A stretch of DNA of 64,000 nt from Oreohelix idahoensis. Taxonomy: Eukaryota > Mollusca > Gastropoda > Stylommatophora > Oreohelicidae. Position numbers and translations under genes: made by a program. The DNA lies in assembly GCA_024509875.1 (NCBI GenBank), contig JAMPIV010000298.1, positions 186,001 through 250,000 of the forward strand, read 5' to 3'. Below the pieces are notes generated by a model. That model was not told the DNA's origin, ran no database searches, and saw nothing but the letters and a program-made list of their open reading frames with translations. Positions 33,700 to 44,023 of the stretch are shown in pieces. Within the stretch, counting starts at the first letter, position 1, and the number at the start of each line of letters is the position of its first letter.

Positions 33700-36124
33700 A
33701 GACCGTATTCTGGGAAGCGACAGAAGAGGCGACATATATTTCGACCTCATATCCGAAGAAGAACGTTATGTGCACTTTAGAATCCAGTAGGAACACTGCC
33801 CCGGGGCCTGATGGTGTACAGTATCACCACATTAAACAGCTGGATGACACAGGCATTAAGAATGTTGTGAGTGATATCAACAATAGCATACAGAATGCTG
33901 AGGTGCCAGAAGACTGGCTGCATAGTTACCTACGGCCACTTCCTAAACCCGGTAAAGACCCCACACTTCTCAGCAGCTACAGAATTATTACAATGCAGAA
34001 TGTCTACGGTAAACTACTAGAAAAGATAGTAGCACGAAAAATAATAAATCACCTCGAAAATGCACAGATCCTACCTGATACTCTCGGCAGCTATAGGCCC
34101 ATGAAAGTAATATGAGTTAACGCTGGAACTTTTGCTTATGATGTATACGAGGGGTTCCATAATAAGCGAGAAACGGTTGCTGTAGCAATTGACCTAGAGG
34201 ATGCTTATAACAGTGTGAACTTTGCAATATTAATAAACTATGTAATGGCTTATGGTGTTAACCCTTGGCTTACAAGATGGATAGCAGCTGCCTTAACTGA
34301 GAGATCAGTGGCATTTCGCTTGGGAAGATGGACATCAGACCAAATGCCCATTTTCCCGGGACTACCCCAGGGTTCTCCACTAACACCGGTGCTGTTTAAT
34401 ATCTATACAGCGAAAGTAGCCACCATTCAGCCAACTGAGTTGGGACGAACAATGACGTTTGCTGATGACATACTCATTTATAGAACTGGCTCTGACCGAC
34501 AAAAATACAGGAGGTGTCTAAATGGTGCGAGGAAACTGGCTCAAAAGTCAATCCAAACAAGGCCTGCACTATGTGGTGCTCCTTGAACAACTCCTTTGTG
34601 AAAACAGACCTCCCAGATATTACTCTCAATGGACAGAAAATTGAACGGCAAGAGAAGCTGAAATTCCTTGGAGTTACACTCGATCGCGGGCTCTGGTATA
34701 AGTACCATGTTGAGCACATCACACTGGCATGCAGGAGAGGTCTAGCAGCCCTGAAAATAATGGCTCCGGCGCGTCTGGAGCAGAGATTACTATTTCTTCT
34801 TTATCAACAGCTAGTCATATCGGTCATTGAGTATGGGCCGGAAATACTCACGCGGTCAGTAACACAATGTGAACGCATTCAAAATGAAGGGATGCGTATA
34901 GTCTTTGGCTGTACGCGAGATACCCCTCTTGTGACAATGAGGCACATGCTTGGAGTGCTGTCGATTAGATCCAGATATGCGATGGCCCAAGCAAAAGCCT
35001 ATATGCGAATAACAAGTTAGTTGCTTATCCTTTACAGGACGTGGCAATCAACCCCAGCTTTTATTGGCTGTTTGTGATTTTTCTAGGCAATTTTTTCATT
35101 CAGTAGTTTGCCATTGCTTTCTGAACGGTACGGCGCTTATACCATTGTTAAAAATCCACACAAAGCGATTTGCTACCAAACCGCCTGCAGCAGGTTTCGA
35201 ACCTGGTATATCTGGATTATGAAACTGCGTTCATATCCATTAGGCCACAGACACCGACATATGCGAATAACCACAGACAAATGGCAACACCCCCCCCCCC
35301 CCCCCCCCCGCAAGGAAACATAGCTGACATTAAGGGAGCAAGAATAAAGAGAGGGATGTCATGGAAAGCACAGGCAGATACAACGATCAAGGAGGTGGCC
35401 ACAGTTGAAAACATATTCAATGGGGAAGAGTGGAGTATGTCAGATGAGAACTGGATTAATTACCAGCAAGTCATCATCAGCCTTGGCAGAGAGTGTAGAA
35501 CTTGGGGCAATGGAGAAGTAAAACTGGAAATTAATCAACTGATACATGATCATGCCGGGGATAATGATGCCATTGTGTATACAGATGGGTCTGTGATCCG
35601 TGGTGAGAAATCAGGCCGGGGCTTCTCTGCTAGGGTAAAGGGCAGAATCGTCGCGGAACATAGTGGGGCTTACAAGATAACAACTTCCAGCATGAGAATG
35701 GAGAAAGAGGCAGTCACTGAAGCCTTAAGGTGGATATCTGAAACTTCATTCACAAAGGCAGTCATTGTGTCGGACTCTCAGTCCATGCTTCGAAAGGTTC
35801 AAAGTGGTTGGTGGCGGCATTGCAGCGAGAGCACCCACAGTGAGGACACTTGATATAGATAAGAGAGAAATACTGAGAACAATTAATGATCGCCTGCTAG
35901 AGAATGACACAGCAATAGATGAATCATCAAGGTTAAGACTGTTGGAATATGGCATAAAACGTAAGGCTTGCAGAGATGGACGTTTGAGAGGATGCATCCG
36001 TCGTGTATACAACCAGCGAGCTACAGGAACATTTAGCATTCACTCTCTTCGACATATACTGAGGGAGACTGAGCACCTATGGGTTTGCCCAGAGTGCAGT
36101 GATGTCGATTCTGTTCAACAATAA
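33700..36124 (+). pseudogene. I-type LINE family C: RT and RNase H, broken
   Basis: RT motifs in order: NTAPGPDGVQY, LPKPGKDPTLLSSYR, AVAIDLEDAYNSVN, PGLPQGSPLTPVLFNIY and MTFADDILIY, then FLGVTLDRGLWY. The RNase H follows: AIVYTDGSVIRGE, SMRMEKEAVTEAL and VIVSDSQSML. Damage: TGA at 34113-34115 where Trp is expected, a frameshift near 34500, a SINE inserted at 35014-35258, a C20 run at 35290-35309, and a deletion near 35808 that removes part of the RNase H still present in the related copy at 62757-63357. The 5' start is uncertain. An RNase H after the RT places it in the I/Jockey group. Confidence 0.88.
35014..35258 (-). repeat. tRNA-derived SINE inserted in LINE C
   Basis: On the minus strand, GTGGCCTAATGGATA (A box-like) and GGTTCGAAACC (B box) mark a tRNA-related head. 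A perfect 13-bp TSD ATATGCGAATAAC is at 35001-35013 and 35259-35271. Confidence 0.9.
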
Positions 36125-36672
36125 CAATATTGACTGCAAGTATTTTTTTAAAATAATTACATTGACGTACAGATGACCTTCTCTAACCTACAGCGCGAGG
36201 GCAAATTCTTGTTTAGTCCTCATACAAAAAAAAAAAATAATAATAATAATAAAATAAGCAAATACATTTATTTTAAAAAATTAAAAGTTCCTTTATCGTG
36301 CATTAAAAATTTTAAAATAATTTTTTAGACATCTGAAAAAAAAAACGTTTTAACTCTTAAAGTACGGTACAACAATTTTTCGCGACAAGCTGTTCAAAAC
36401 TGTCTCTTAATGTCAAGGACGAAATGGTCAACTCAATTGATTCAATTCTCCAGACCTAAAGGTCTTTTATATTTGGACATGCGCCCTAATATAACCGACT
36501 AGGTTGAACGGGACGCGCCTCGCCAAAATTTTTAAAAATTGAATCAACAGCTATCTTCTAACATTTGAGATTGGTATGACTAATGCAACCAAGACTGATT
36601 TTTGTTCCCGTTGAAGAACTATGTAGTAAGTTCTCACATATTTTCACCCTTTCTAAGCAAGCCTCGGACACA
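36125..36672. other. No gene seen
   Basis: AT-rich sequence after LINE C; no repeat family or coding recognised. Confidence 0.5.
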
Positions 36673-37079
36673 GGGTTTCTTATTTAACTGTGGTCCACGC
36701 ACCTCTTAGGGGCCCATGAATGAATTCTAGTGGCGTACTAAGTGGGGTGTGAGGGGGACGTCCGCCTCGTGTGACAGCCAGGAAGGGTGCGCCATCGGAC
36801 AGCATTATGATAGTACTTAATGATAGAAATGTACTCGCAAATGTGTTTCTTTATAGGAGGGGGATGCCAAAGATAGGATCCGCCCCGGGTGTCAATTACT
36901 TTAAGTACGCCCCTGCGTAAAACGTAAATTATTTTTAAAACATTTAATACTTATATATATATATATTTATTCCCTTTCTCATTAGAGGTCCGTAGCCTTC
37001 ATCAGACAATCAAACAGGCCCGTAGCCTTCCTAGGGTGATCAAAAGCGTCCAAAGTACAAAAAAGGTTAATAAACCCTG
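36673..37079. mobile_element. hAT MITE with a second MITE nested inside
   Basis: Outer ends CAGGGTTTCTTA..TTAAC and GGTTAATAAACCCTG match the family at 61811-62090. Inside, about 36733-36907, GTGGCGTACTAAG..TACGCCCCTG forms the ends of a different hAT-like MITE. TSDs of both are unclear. A (TA)n stretch is at 36953-36967. Confidence 0.68.
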
Positions 37080-37139
37080 CTCTAAAATGTGTATTTGATG
37101 TTATAGGCTGATAATTATTTCTTCCTTTATGTCTGCTTC

Positions 37140-37340
37140 TTCTGCGTTCAGTTTGTAGTCATGTTAAATCTGTAGGACTGTCGCCAAGACGAAGTCCTCA
37201 GTCTTTTCCAGGTCAACGCGGCAGCCCCATAGCTTCTGCCTGAGCTCAGCACCTCCTGGCCAGGTCAGACGTCGTGGGTCATCAGCAGTTTTGGAGAATG
37301 TGTTCGGGGGTCTGCATTCCAGTTTCACATCGACATTCAT
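37140..37340 (-). pseudogene. I-type LINE C-terminal fragment
   Basis: Minus-strand reading gives CETGMQTPEHILQNC then LTWPGGAELRQKLWG, the C-terminal zinc-binding-like tail seen in RNase H-bearing LINEs (compare CDCGTDKMTAEHVLQRC in LINE D). Confidence 0.75.
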
Positions 37341-37528
37341 TTGTATGAGATCCTTTATGTCTAAATCACAATTAATAATTGCTTTTATTGCTTCAACTGT
37401 GTTACGGGCTTTATTTTCTATGTGGGCATATTACTCTTGCTTTGGCTTTCTCCTTTGACTGGACTGTCGTTTTACTGCAGTTAAGTTAGTATATTGCCGT
37501 AACTGTGGGTTTCTGCAATGATGTTGAG

Positions 37529-37882
37529 GATTGTTGCATGGGTTGCGACCATTTTGGTTTGAACTGGATTCAGATGGTCGCACCATACAACATCTTTTGT
37601 GTGGATATGCTTGAATATCCGTAATCCAATATTATTTCTCATTATATTTTTGCCCATTAGTCTGTCGTCTAAGTTTCTTGATATCTCTTCGGTGTGTGTG
37701 TGTGTAATCAACCCAACACTGCCATAAGGCTCAAAGGCCACACAAAAGACTCTCCGTAACTAAGTCTAACGCGTCATGCATCGCCACACGCGAACTATTT
37801 CATTTCGGTCTAGTGAGGTGTTGTATGGTGCGACCATCTGAATCCAGTTCAAACCAAAATGCTCGCAATCCATGCAACAATC
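37529..37882. repeat. Inverted repeat, two 63-bp arms
   Basis: Arms 37529-37591 and 37820-37882 are inverse complements with only about two mismatches; the spacer is 228 bp. The spacer contains a (GT)n run near 37692-37704. No transposase or TSD was recognised. Confidence 0.88.
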
Positions 37883-38521
37883 GTCAACAAACGGATATTA
37901 TCTGTGCAGTTTTTCCATATCTTTTGACAACAAATGTTAGTTTGTTCTCGCACGAAAATAATTTACTAAAATATTATGTAACTTCACATACTCTTGATCT
38001 AAAATATCACAAGAAGCGATAACAAAGCTCAAATATTTGAGACCCTTTTGTTTTTTAGTTCACCAGTAACCCACGTAGCACGTGTTCAACACAAGTTGTG
38101 ATTCAAAAGCAATTCATTTGCCCACAGGAAAATGTTTTATGTGCACATTGCTTCTGTAAACTTCTGTAATTTATACTGCATGCAATTTTATTGTAATATA
38201 GGTATGGTGGGCAAGTATACCTTCTAAAATGGCTACAATTAACGAAAATACAACATTTGTGGCACACACCATCTCGGGTCTCTTTAAGTAAGACATTAGT
38301 GCGTTTACTTGCTTGCATAAGATCGATACACTGACTAACAAAAAAAAACTTTTTTTTTCTTTCTCTAACATTTCTATGTTTTTCTGGTCAATTTTAATGC
38401 GCTGTTTTTAAATCTGCAAACCGTTTTTCTCTATCAGGTCGGGATCTCTAGAAATACGCAATTGAAGTTTTTTAACAACGCATACAGTATTACAACATCA
38501 TTCCTACAAGAAGTATAACAG

Positions 38522-40186
38522 TTATGTAGGCTTGAATTTCTTTGCAGTCGACTTTCGTCGGTGAATGGCATGTGGTACATCGCGATGAAGCATCCAACAA
38601 TAATCGGCAAGCATGGTCACACTCCACCATCCTTTATAACGTGACTCCATTACGGCGATATCTTGATGGAATCGTTCTCCATGTTCATCGCTGAATTCGC
38701 CAAGGTTGTCAGGGGAAAAGTCAAGATGCGAATCGAGCAAATGGATTTTGAGGGACATGATACAGCCCATAATTCTGTATGCATCTATGCACTGCTTAAC
38801 AATATGCAACATAGTCGACAGATTTGTGATTTTCCAGAAAGTTATCGACGATCGATTTGAATGCCATCCATGCGCGAAGTTCACTACCATGTAACAAGTT
38901 CTCGAATTGTTTGTCTGCAATAACTTTCCTAATCTGAGGTCCTACAAAGATACCTTCCTTTATCTTTGCATCGCTAACTTGCGGAAACTTTTCTCGAAGA
39001 TAAGTGAAAGCTTTGCTCGTTTTATCTAACGCTTTTACAAAATTCTTCATGAGCCCCAACTTTAAATGTAACAGTGGTAAAATGAAGCTGTCTTTGTTAA
39101 CTAATGGCTCGCGTATTACATTTTTATGCCCGAGCTGCATACGATCCCGGATAGGCCACACCTTTCTTGCATAATGTTCCTGTCTGTTGCGGCTGTCCCA
39201 TTCACATCGGAAGCAACAAAATTTAGTATACCCAGTCTGCATGCCCGTGAGAAATGCAATGACCTTTAGGTCTCCACAAATCCGCCATTGGTAGTCATTG
39301 TACTTTATTTTTTCCAAACGTATAGCCATATTGTCATAAGTTTCTTTCATATGAACAGAGTAGGCGACTGGAATTGATGAAAAAATATTTCTGTTATGCA
39401 ATAACACGGCTTTTAGACTAGTCTTGGAAGAATCGATGAAAAATCGCCATTCGTTGACTATGTGCTCATGACCGTTTACATCTTTGCAATAGCAAATGTC
39501 ATCACCCATCTCAAAGTATTGAACAAGTTCTCTGTGTCTATGACGAAATTTAGATATCGGAGTATTGGGCGCTAAAAGATTTCATTCTTTGAGTCGCGAA
39601 CCGAGTAATTCCGCTTGTCCTTTGGTAAGAGCGAGATCACGTATTAGATCTGAAAGTTCTGAATGGTTAATTAAGTAAACACCATCATTCACCGGTATGT
39701 AATCTGAGTCAGAATTAGTTTCTAAAGCAGTTAAACTATCACTTTCTGATGGTTCATTTACGTCCAACGGATATTGTTCTGGTGGTACTTGGATCGGACA
39801 CGTGATTGGATCATGAGGCACTGGTTTCGAAACCGATTCAATATTTGGATAAACCACAGACTTTCTAGTTTTAAAAGTGAAACCATGGATATTTGTCAAG
39901 CAGAAGTAACAATCAGTAGTGTGATTTGTATGTTCACGATATATTACTGGCACTCCAAAAGGCATCGACTTATGCTTCGGCGATTTTCGTAACCAACCTG
40001 CCAATGTATCGAACAAACTGCATTTGGCTTCCAAGATTTATTTGCATCAACAACTTTCGAATCGAAATAAAGTTCATATGCTTTCTTTAGTAATGGTGTA
40101 AAGTTTTTCTGGTCAAAACGATCGGTAAAATATCCGCACACGTAACAGAACAGATCAGCCGAATTTCTACAACTTCTAGAAGCCAT
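38522..40186 (-). pseudogene. Broken copy of a widespread uncharacterised invertebrate protein family
   Basis: Intronless on the minus strand from ATG 40186 to TAA/TAG near 38522. The N-terminus has MASRSCRNS, FCYVCGYF and a later TDCYFCL pair (zinc-binding-like Cys). The middle includes FFIDSSKTSLKAVLLHNRN, LKVIAFLTGMQTGYTKFCCF and FILPLLHLKLGLMKNFVKAL. The C-terminus has DEHGERFHQDIAVME and WSVTMLADYCWML. Breaks: a frameshift near 40000-40034, a TGA at 39584-39582 where Trp is expected, and a frameshift near 38800. I recall this family as highly copied in arthropod, mollusc and Hydra genomes without an assigned function. Its copy number suggests mobility. Confidence 0.78.
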
Positions 40187-40649
40187 ATTTTGCTCAGAAT
40201 TATTTCAAAATACAGTAACTATTTGAAAAATCGCGTAGCATATGTCATGCATCTTTTAGCAGTATAAAAAGTAGAATTATGTTGCTTTTTATTAATTTTT
40301 AATAAGCTATATAGTAAAAATGAGACGGAGCAAATAACGGTTTCCCAAAAATATATTTATTCACAAATATCTTAAGAACCCGACGTGATAGAGATAAACG
40401 GATTTCAGATTTGAAATCAGCGCAAGAAACTGACCTAAGAACACTTATTCTTATATAAGAAAGAAAAATGTTGTTTGTCAGTGTTATTTAAGTCCTTTCA
40501 CCACTCACTATTTAGAAAAATCTGACTAAAACACTAAATGTTACTGTGGGTGTGAGGTCTGAATTAATTATAAATAGTGGATAAAAAACGATTTTTGCTT
40601 GTATAGTTTGGAGCACTTCTACATTTTTTACGTCCTTCTTCTTCGTTCG

Positions 40650-42270
40650 CCATCAGATGTCAACTTGAATAAGTTCAAAGAGCCTGAGGCTGTTGATATC
40701 TCCGTAGATTTTCTCCATGAATGGTACTGGTGATGGCCATAAGCGTTTTCTCTGTTCATCATATGCTGGGCACCTTTGAAGCACATGTTCGGCAGTCATT
40801 TTATCGGTGCCACAGTCACACTCATCAGTAGTTCCTATCTTTAATGTGTTGAATAGATGGTATCTCAATCTGTTATGACCCGTGCGAAGTCTGAAGATTA
40901 CCACTTGTTCACTTCTGCTGAGCTGGTAATATGGATAATTTTTTATGGCCTGGATGCTCTGCTTCCCACTTGTGCCTGTATTGTAATATAATACATAAAT
41001 ACGAAACCACACATTGTAATATAATGCGAATCTTGACATGTACGACATCCTGTAAATAAACATGGCTACAAACTGAACATGCTTTTACTGAGTGCCTTCT
41101 GAAACATGTGTGTGCTTGTGTAGATGACGAGGTAATGCTTATATACATACATCATAACATTACATGTATCTGCGCTTGATAAAACTCTTGGCCTCCTCAT
41201 AAGTTATATTTGTGTCAAGTTGAGGAAGCTTTCCCCCTTCCTTTGCCAATCTGCCAGCCTCTTCATTACCAGGGATGTTGCAGTGAGAAGGGATCCACTG
41301 TATCACGACTTTTTTGTATTGCTGACATAGTCTGTGAAGTGTTACTCTTAGGACATCCAGTTCCGCATTACTTTGACTTTTCAGCGTTGTAATTACTGAC
41401 AGCGCATCTGAGAAGATAGCCACTGATCTCTCTGAGCTTTCTTCTGTCATTAGGAATTCTGCTGCATTTTTAAGGCCTCTGCTCTGAAGTTACTTGAAAA
41501 TTTCCCTGTTGCGAATGCTATCTTTTTTTGTGTGTGTCATTGCTTAAACTCAGGAAGACTCCTCCACCCCCATCTTCTGTTGCATTAGTTGCTGATCCAT
41601 CTGTGTATGCATGGATCCAGGTGGTGCTTGGGTAATGTTTTTCTATATATTTTGTGGTTAGGACTCTCCTTTCTGTTTCATTTTGGCTGTTCTTTCTCTC
41701 AATACCAGGAACGTTTTCTATCATTTCGGGGAAGCACTGCTGTTTCCAAGTTGGTAGCTTGCATGCAGTACATATGGGCGTAGCTGTTGATATTGCGTTT
41801 ATGGGGTCTGCTCTCATCTTTGTTTTGACTGTCTCTACAAAGTTGCTTCGCTTCAGTCTTCCCCTTCCAAGTCCGTTTATTCTCTGGTGCATTGGGTGGT
41901 CTATAAGCCTCCTGAATTTCTCGGCTTGTTGCTGGGCTCTGTTATCTCTTCTATCCTCCATAGGCTGGAGGTGAGTAATCTTTTCCAACTCTTCGATGGG
42001 TGTTGACTTCATGCCCCCTGTTATGATTCTCAATGCTTGGTTTTGGGTTCTGTTTATTTTGTCAAAGTTCGTTGCCGTTGACTATGCTGCAATGCCATAT
42101 TCTAAAACTGGTCTCACTCGCCCAGTATATAGCTTCTTTAGTACTCTCTAGTCTGCTCCCCAACCCGTGCCAGCAAGTTTTTTCATGATTGCCATTCTCT
42201 GCCTTGCTCTTGTCCTGTTTCTTTCAATCTGGGTTTTCCAAGTCAAGCGGCGATCAAAGGTAATGCCTTT
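40650..42270 (-). pseudogene. RNase H-bearing LINE family D fragment
   Basis: Order on the minus strand: RT thumb remnant (RRLTWKTQIERNRTRARQR and VLEYGIAA near 42070-42250), then 42033-41518 with LRIITGGMKSTPIEELE and the RNase H start WIHAYTDGSATNA, then 41450-41160 with VAIFSDALSVI and VIQWIPSHCNIPGNEEAG, then 41060-40653 with VVIFRLRTGHNRLRYHL and CDCGTDKMTAEHVLQRC. An insertion of about 180 bp splits it at about 40980-41160. The end carries ATGGCGAACGAAGAAGAAGG. Several frameshifts. Confidence 0.85.
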
Positions 42271-42544
42271 CTTCAATACTCATTTCCCTTATCTATCCAT
42301 AACCTTCTATGCAAGTCTACAACAGTGCAACGAAAGGGTAGGCAAGCGAATGGGTCTGGGAAGCTCAGAGATTGACCGCAATAATAAAGGGTGCAAAGTT
42401 ACAAATTTAAATGTTATGTTCATATTTTGTGTGTGTTCTGCTGATGTATATTTTTATTATATTCTGTAGCTCAACTGTGTTGTCTCCTCAACACTCTTTT
42501 CTGTAGCTCAACTGTTATATTCATTCTGTGATCGTTATAGCCGC

Positions 42545-43095
42545 GGGTCAGCTCAGATCTCTGCTGTTCGTGGTTTTAAGATGTAGCAAATAGTGATTTA
42601 TGTTAGTTTCCTCCTGGCATTCATGGTAATACGGCTGCTCAGTATTAAAATATCCACTGCCTAGTCGGAGGCGCCATGAATTTTTATTTAGAGATACCTT
42701 CAGTTCTTTTTCAGCGTGGCACTTCCTTAATGGTTTCTTCATAAGTACATGAGCATGTCTATCTTTGTTACTTTGTTTCCACGTGGTCTTTCACGAATCT
42801 GTAATACAGTAGTATGATTTACTAGACTTTTTGTCGCATATCTTTAAAACCGTACTCTTACCTGGTTTTTATTTACTCTACCCCATTTGGCTGTCTGGTC
42901 GGCCAATTCGTTTCAAGTTATTCCTATATAAGCTGGAACCCACGTGAGCCTTACATCGTACCGTACCCTTTGCTTATTTTAATGTTGTATAGGTTAGCAA
43001 TGTCTCTTCTTTAATGTCTGATCGACTGCATATCTTATGGTTTTCAAGCGTTCGTTTCTGACAAACTGTCTTCTTGTTTTTATGGCTTTGGTTTG
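42545..43095 (-). pseudogene. LINE family H fragment, RNase H end
   Basis: Minus-strand readings include VRLTWVPAYIGIT and NELADQTAKWGR, the RNase H C-terminal motif of Jockey/R1-like LINEs, and a Cys/His tail (LRLGSGYFNTEQPYYHECQ ... NHYLLHLK). Fragmented. Confidence 0.7.
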
Positions 43096-43512
43096 GTTTT
43101 TGAACCCCGCACTTGAAAACTGGTGTTTTTTGTGTGCAAGGGATACCCGGGTTCAACCCCATGTGGGTTATAATTTGGGTACCGGTATATAGTTTTCATC
43201 ATTCCATATAGTGTATTACTTTGTTGTTTTTCTTGTTTGTTGGCCTCAAGGCATCTTTTGTTGATATCCGAGGAACACTAGAGTTTCTGCACTGTAAATA
43301 AATATTAGACAAACATAAAGGTATGTTTTCAGGCACTCGTAAGAAATAAAGAAGTAGACAACAGAAAAACAACAGACGTGAGTGGCTTACCCAGGACTTT
43401 CCGTGCGACAACCCTGCCTAGCTATGCAAGCGAATCACACTATCCTCCCTGCCATCTAGGCATCACCAAAAAATGATGCTTCGATGACGGATCACTGTCA
43501 CGAAGTGGATTT

Positions 43513-43819
43513 TCTTCTTCTTCTTCTTCGTTCGCCCTGAAAAGGACGGTGGTTGCGTTGTGTCTGTTTACAACGTAGCTGTGATATCTGCACCTTTCGG
43601 TCGACACATCCGACTTCTGCACGGCATTTTTTAGGACCGGGTTTGCCTTCCCATTTCGATCCACACTCGCTCAGCCAGCCTGCACAGCTGCAGACTGTTT
43701 CCAGGACCACCACGTGGAGGTGGAGTGCGGTCTTGACCAGCTCTGGTTCGCTGGTCCTGACGCAGGCAGTCAAGCTATGAGTCGCTGACTGCGGTCTCTA
43801 TTGCTGCGTCTTGAGGTCC
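43513..43819 (-). repeat. SINE-like family D copy with TSD
   Basis: Inverted relative to the copy at 32188-32506. A perfect 14-bp TSD CACGAAGTGGATTT is at 43499-43512 and 43820-43833. The 3' tail is (GAA)n preceded by GGCGAACGAA. Confidence 0.93.
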
Positions 43820-44023
43820 CACGAAGTGGATTTAAGACTAGAGGCTGTCTAAGACACTAGTGAGAAGAAAGACGGAAAGGATAGATTCAGATGAAAATGA
43901 CAGTGCAAATGTGAAAGTTGAGACCATTGGCTCCGAGGTTGAGAACCGAAGTTGACTCTTCCTCGCCACTCCGGACGTATAAATTGCTATGGCCTCGACC
44001 ACCTCTAACTACCCTAAGGGGAT

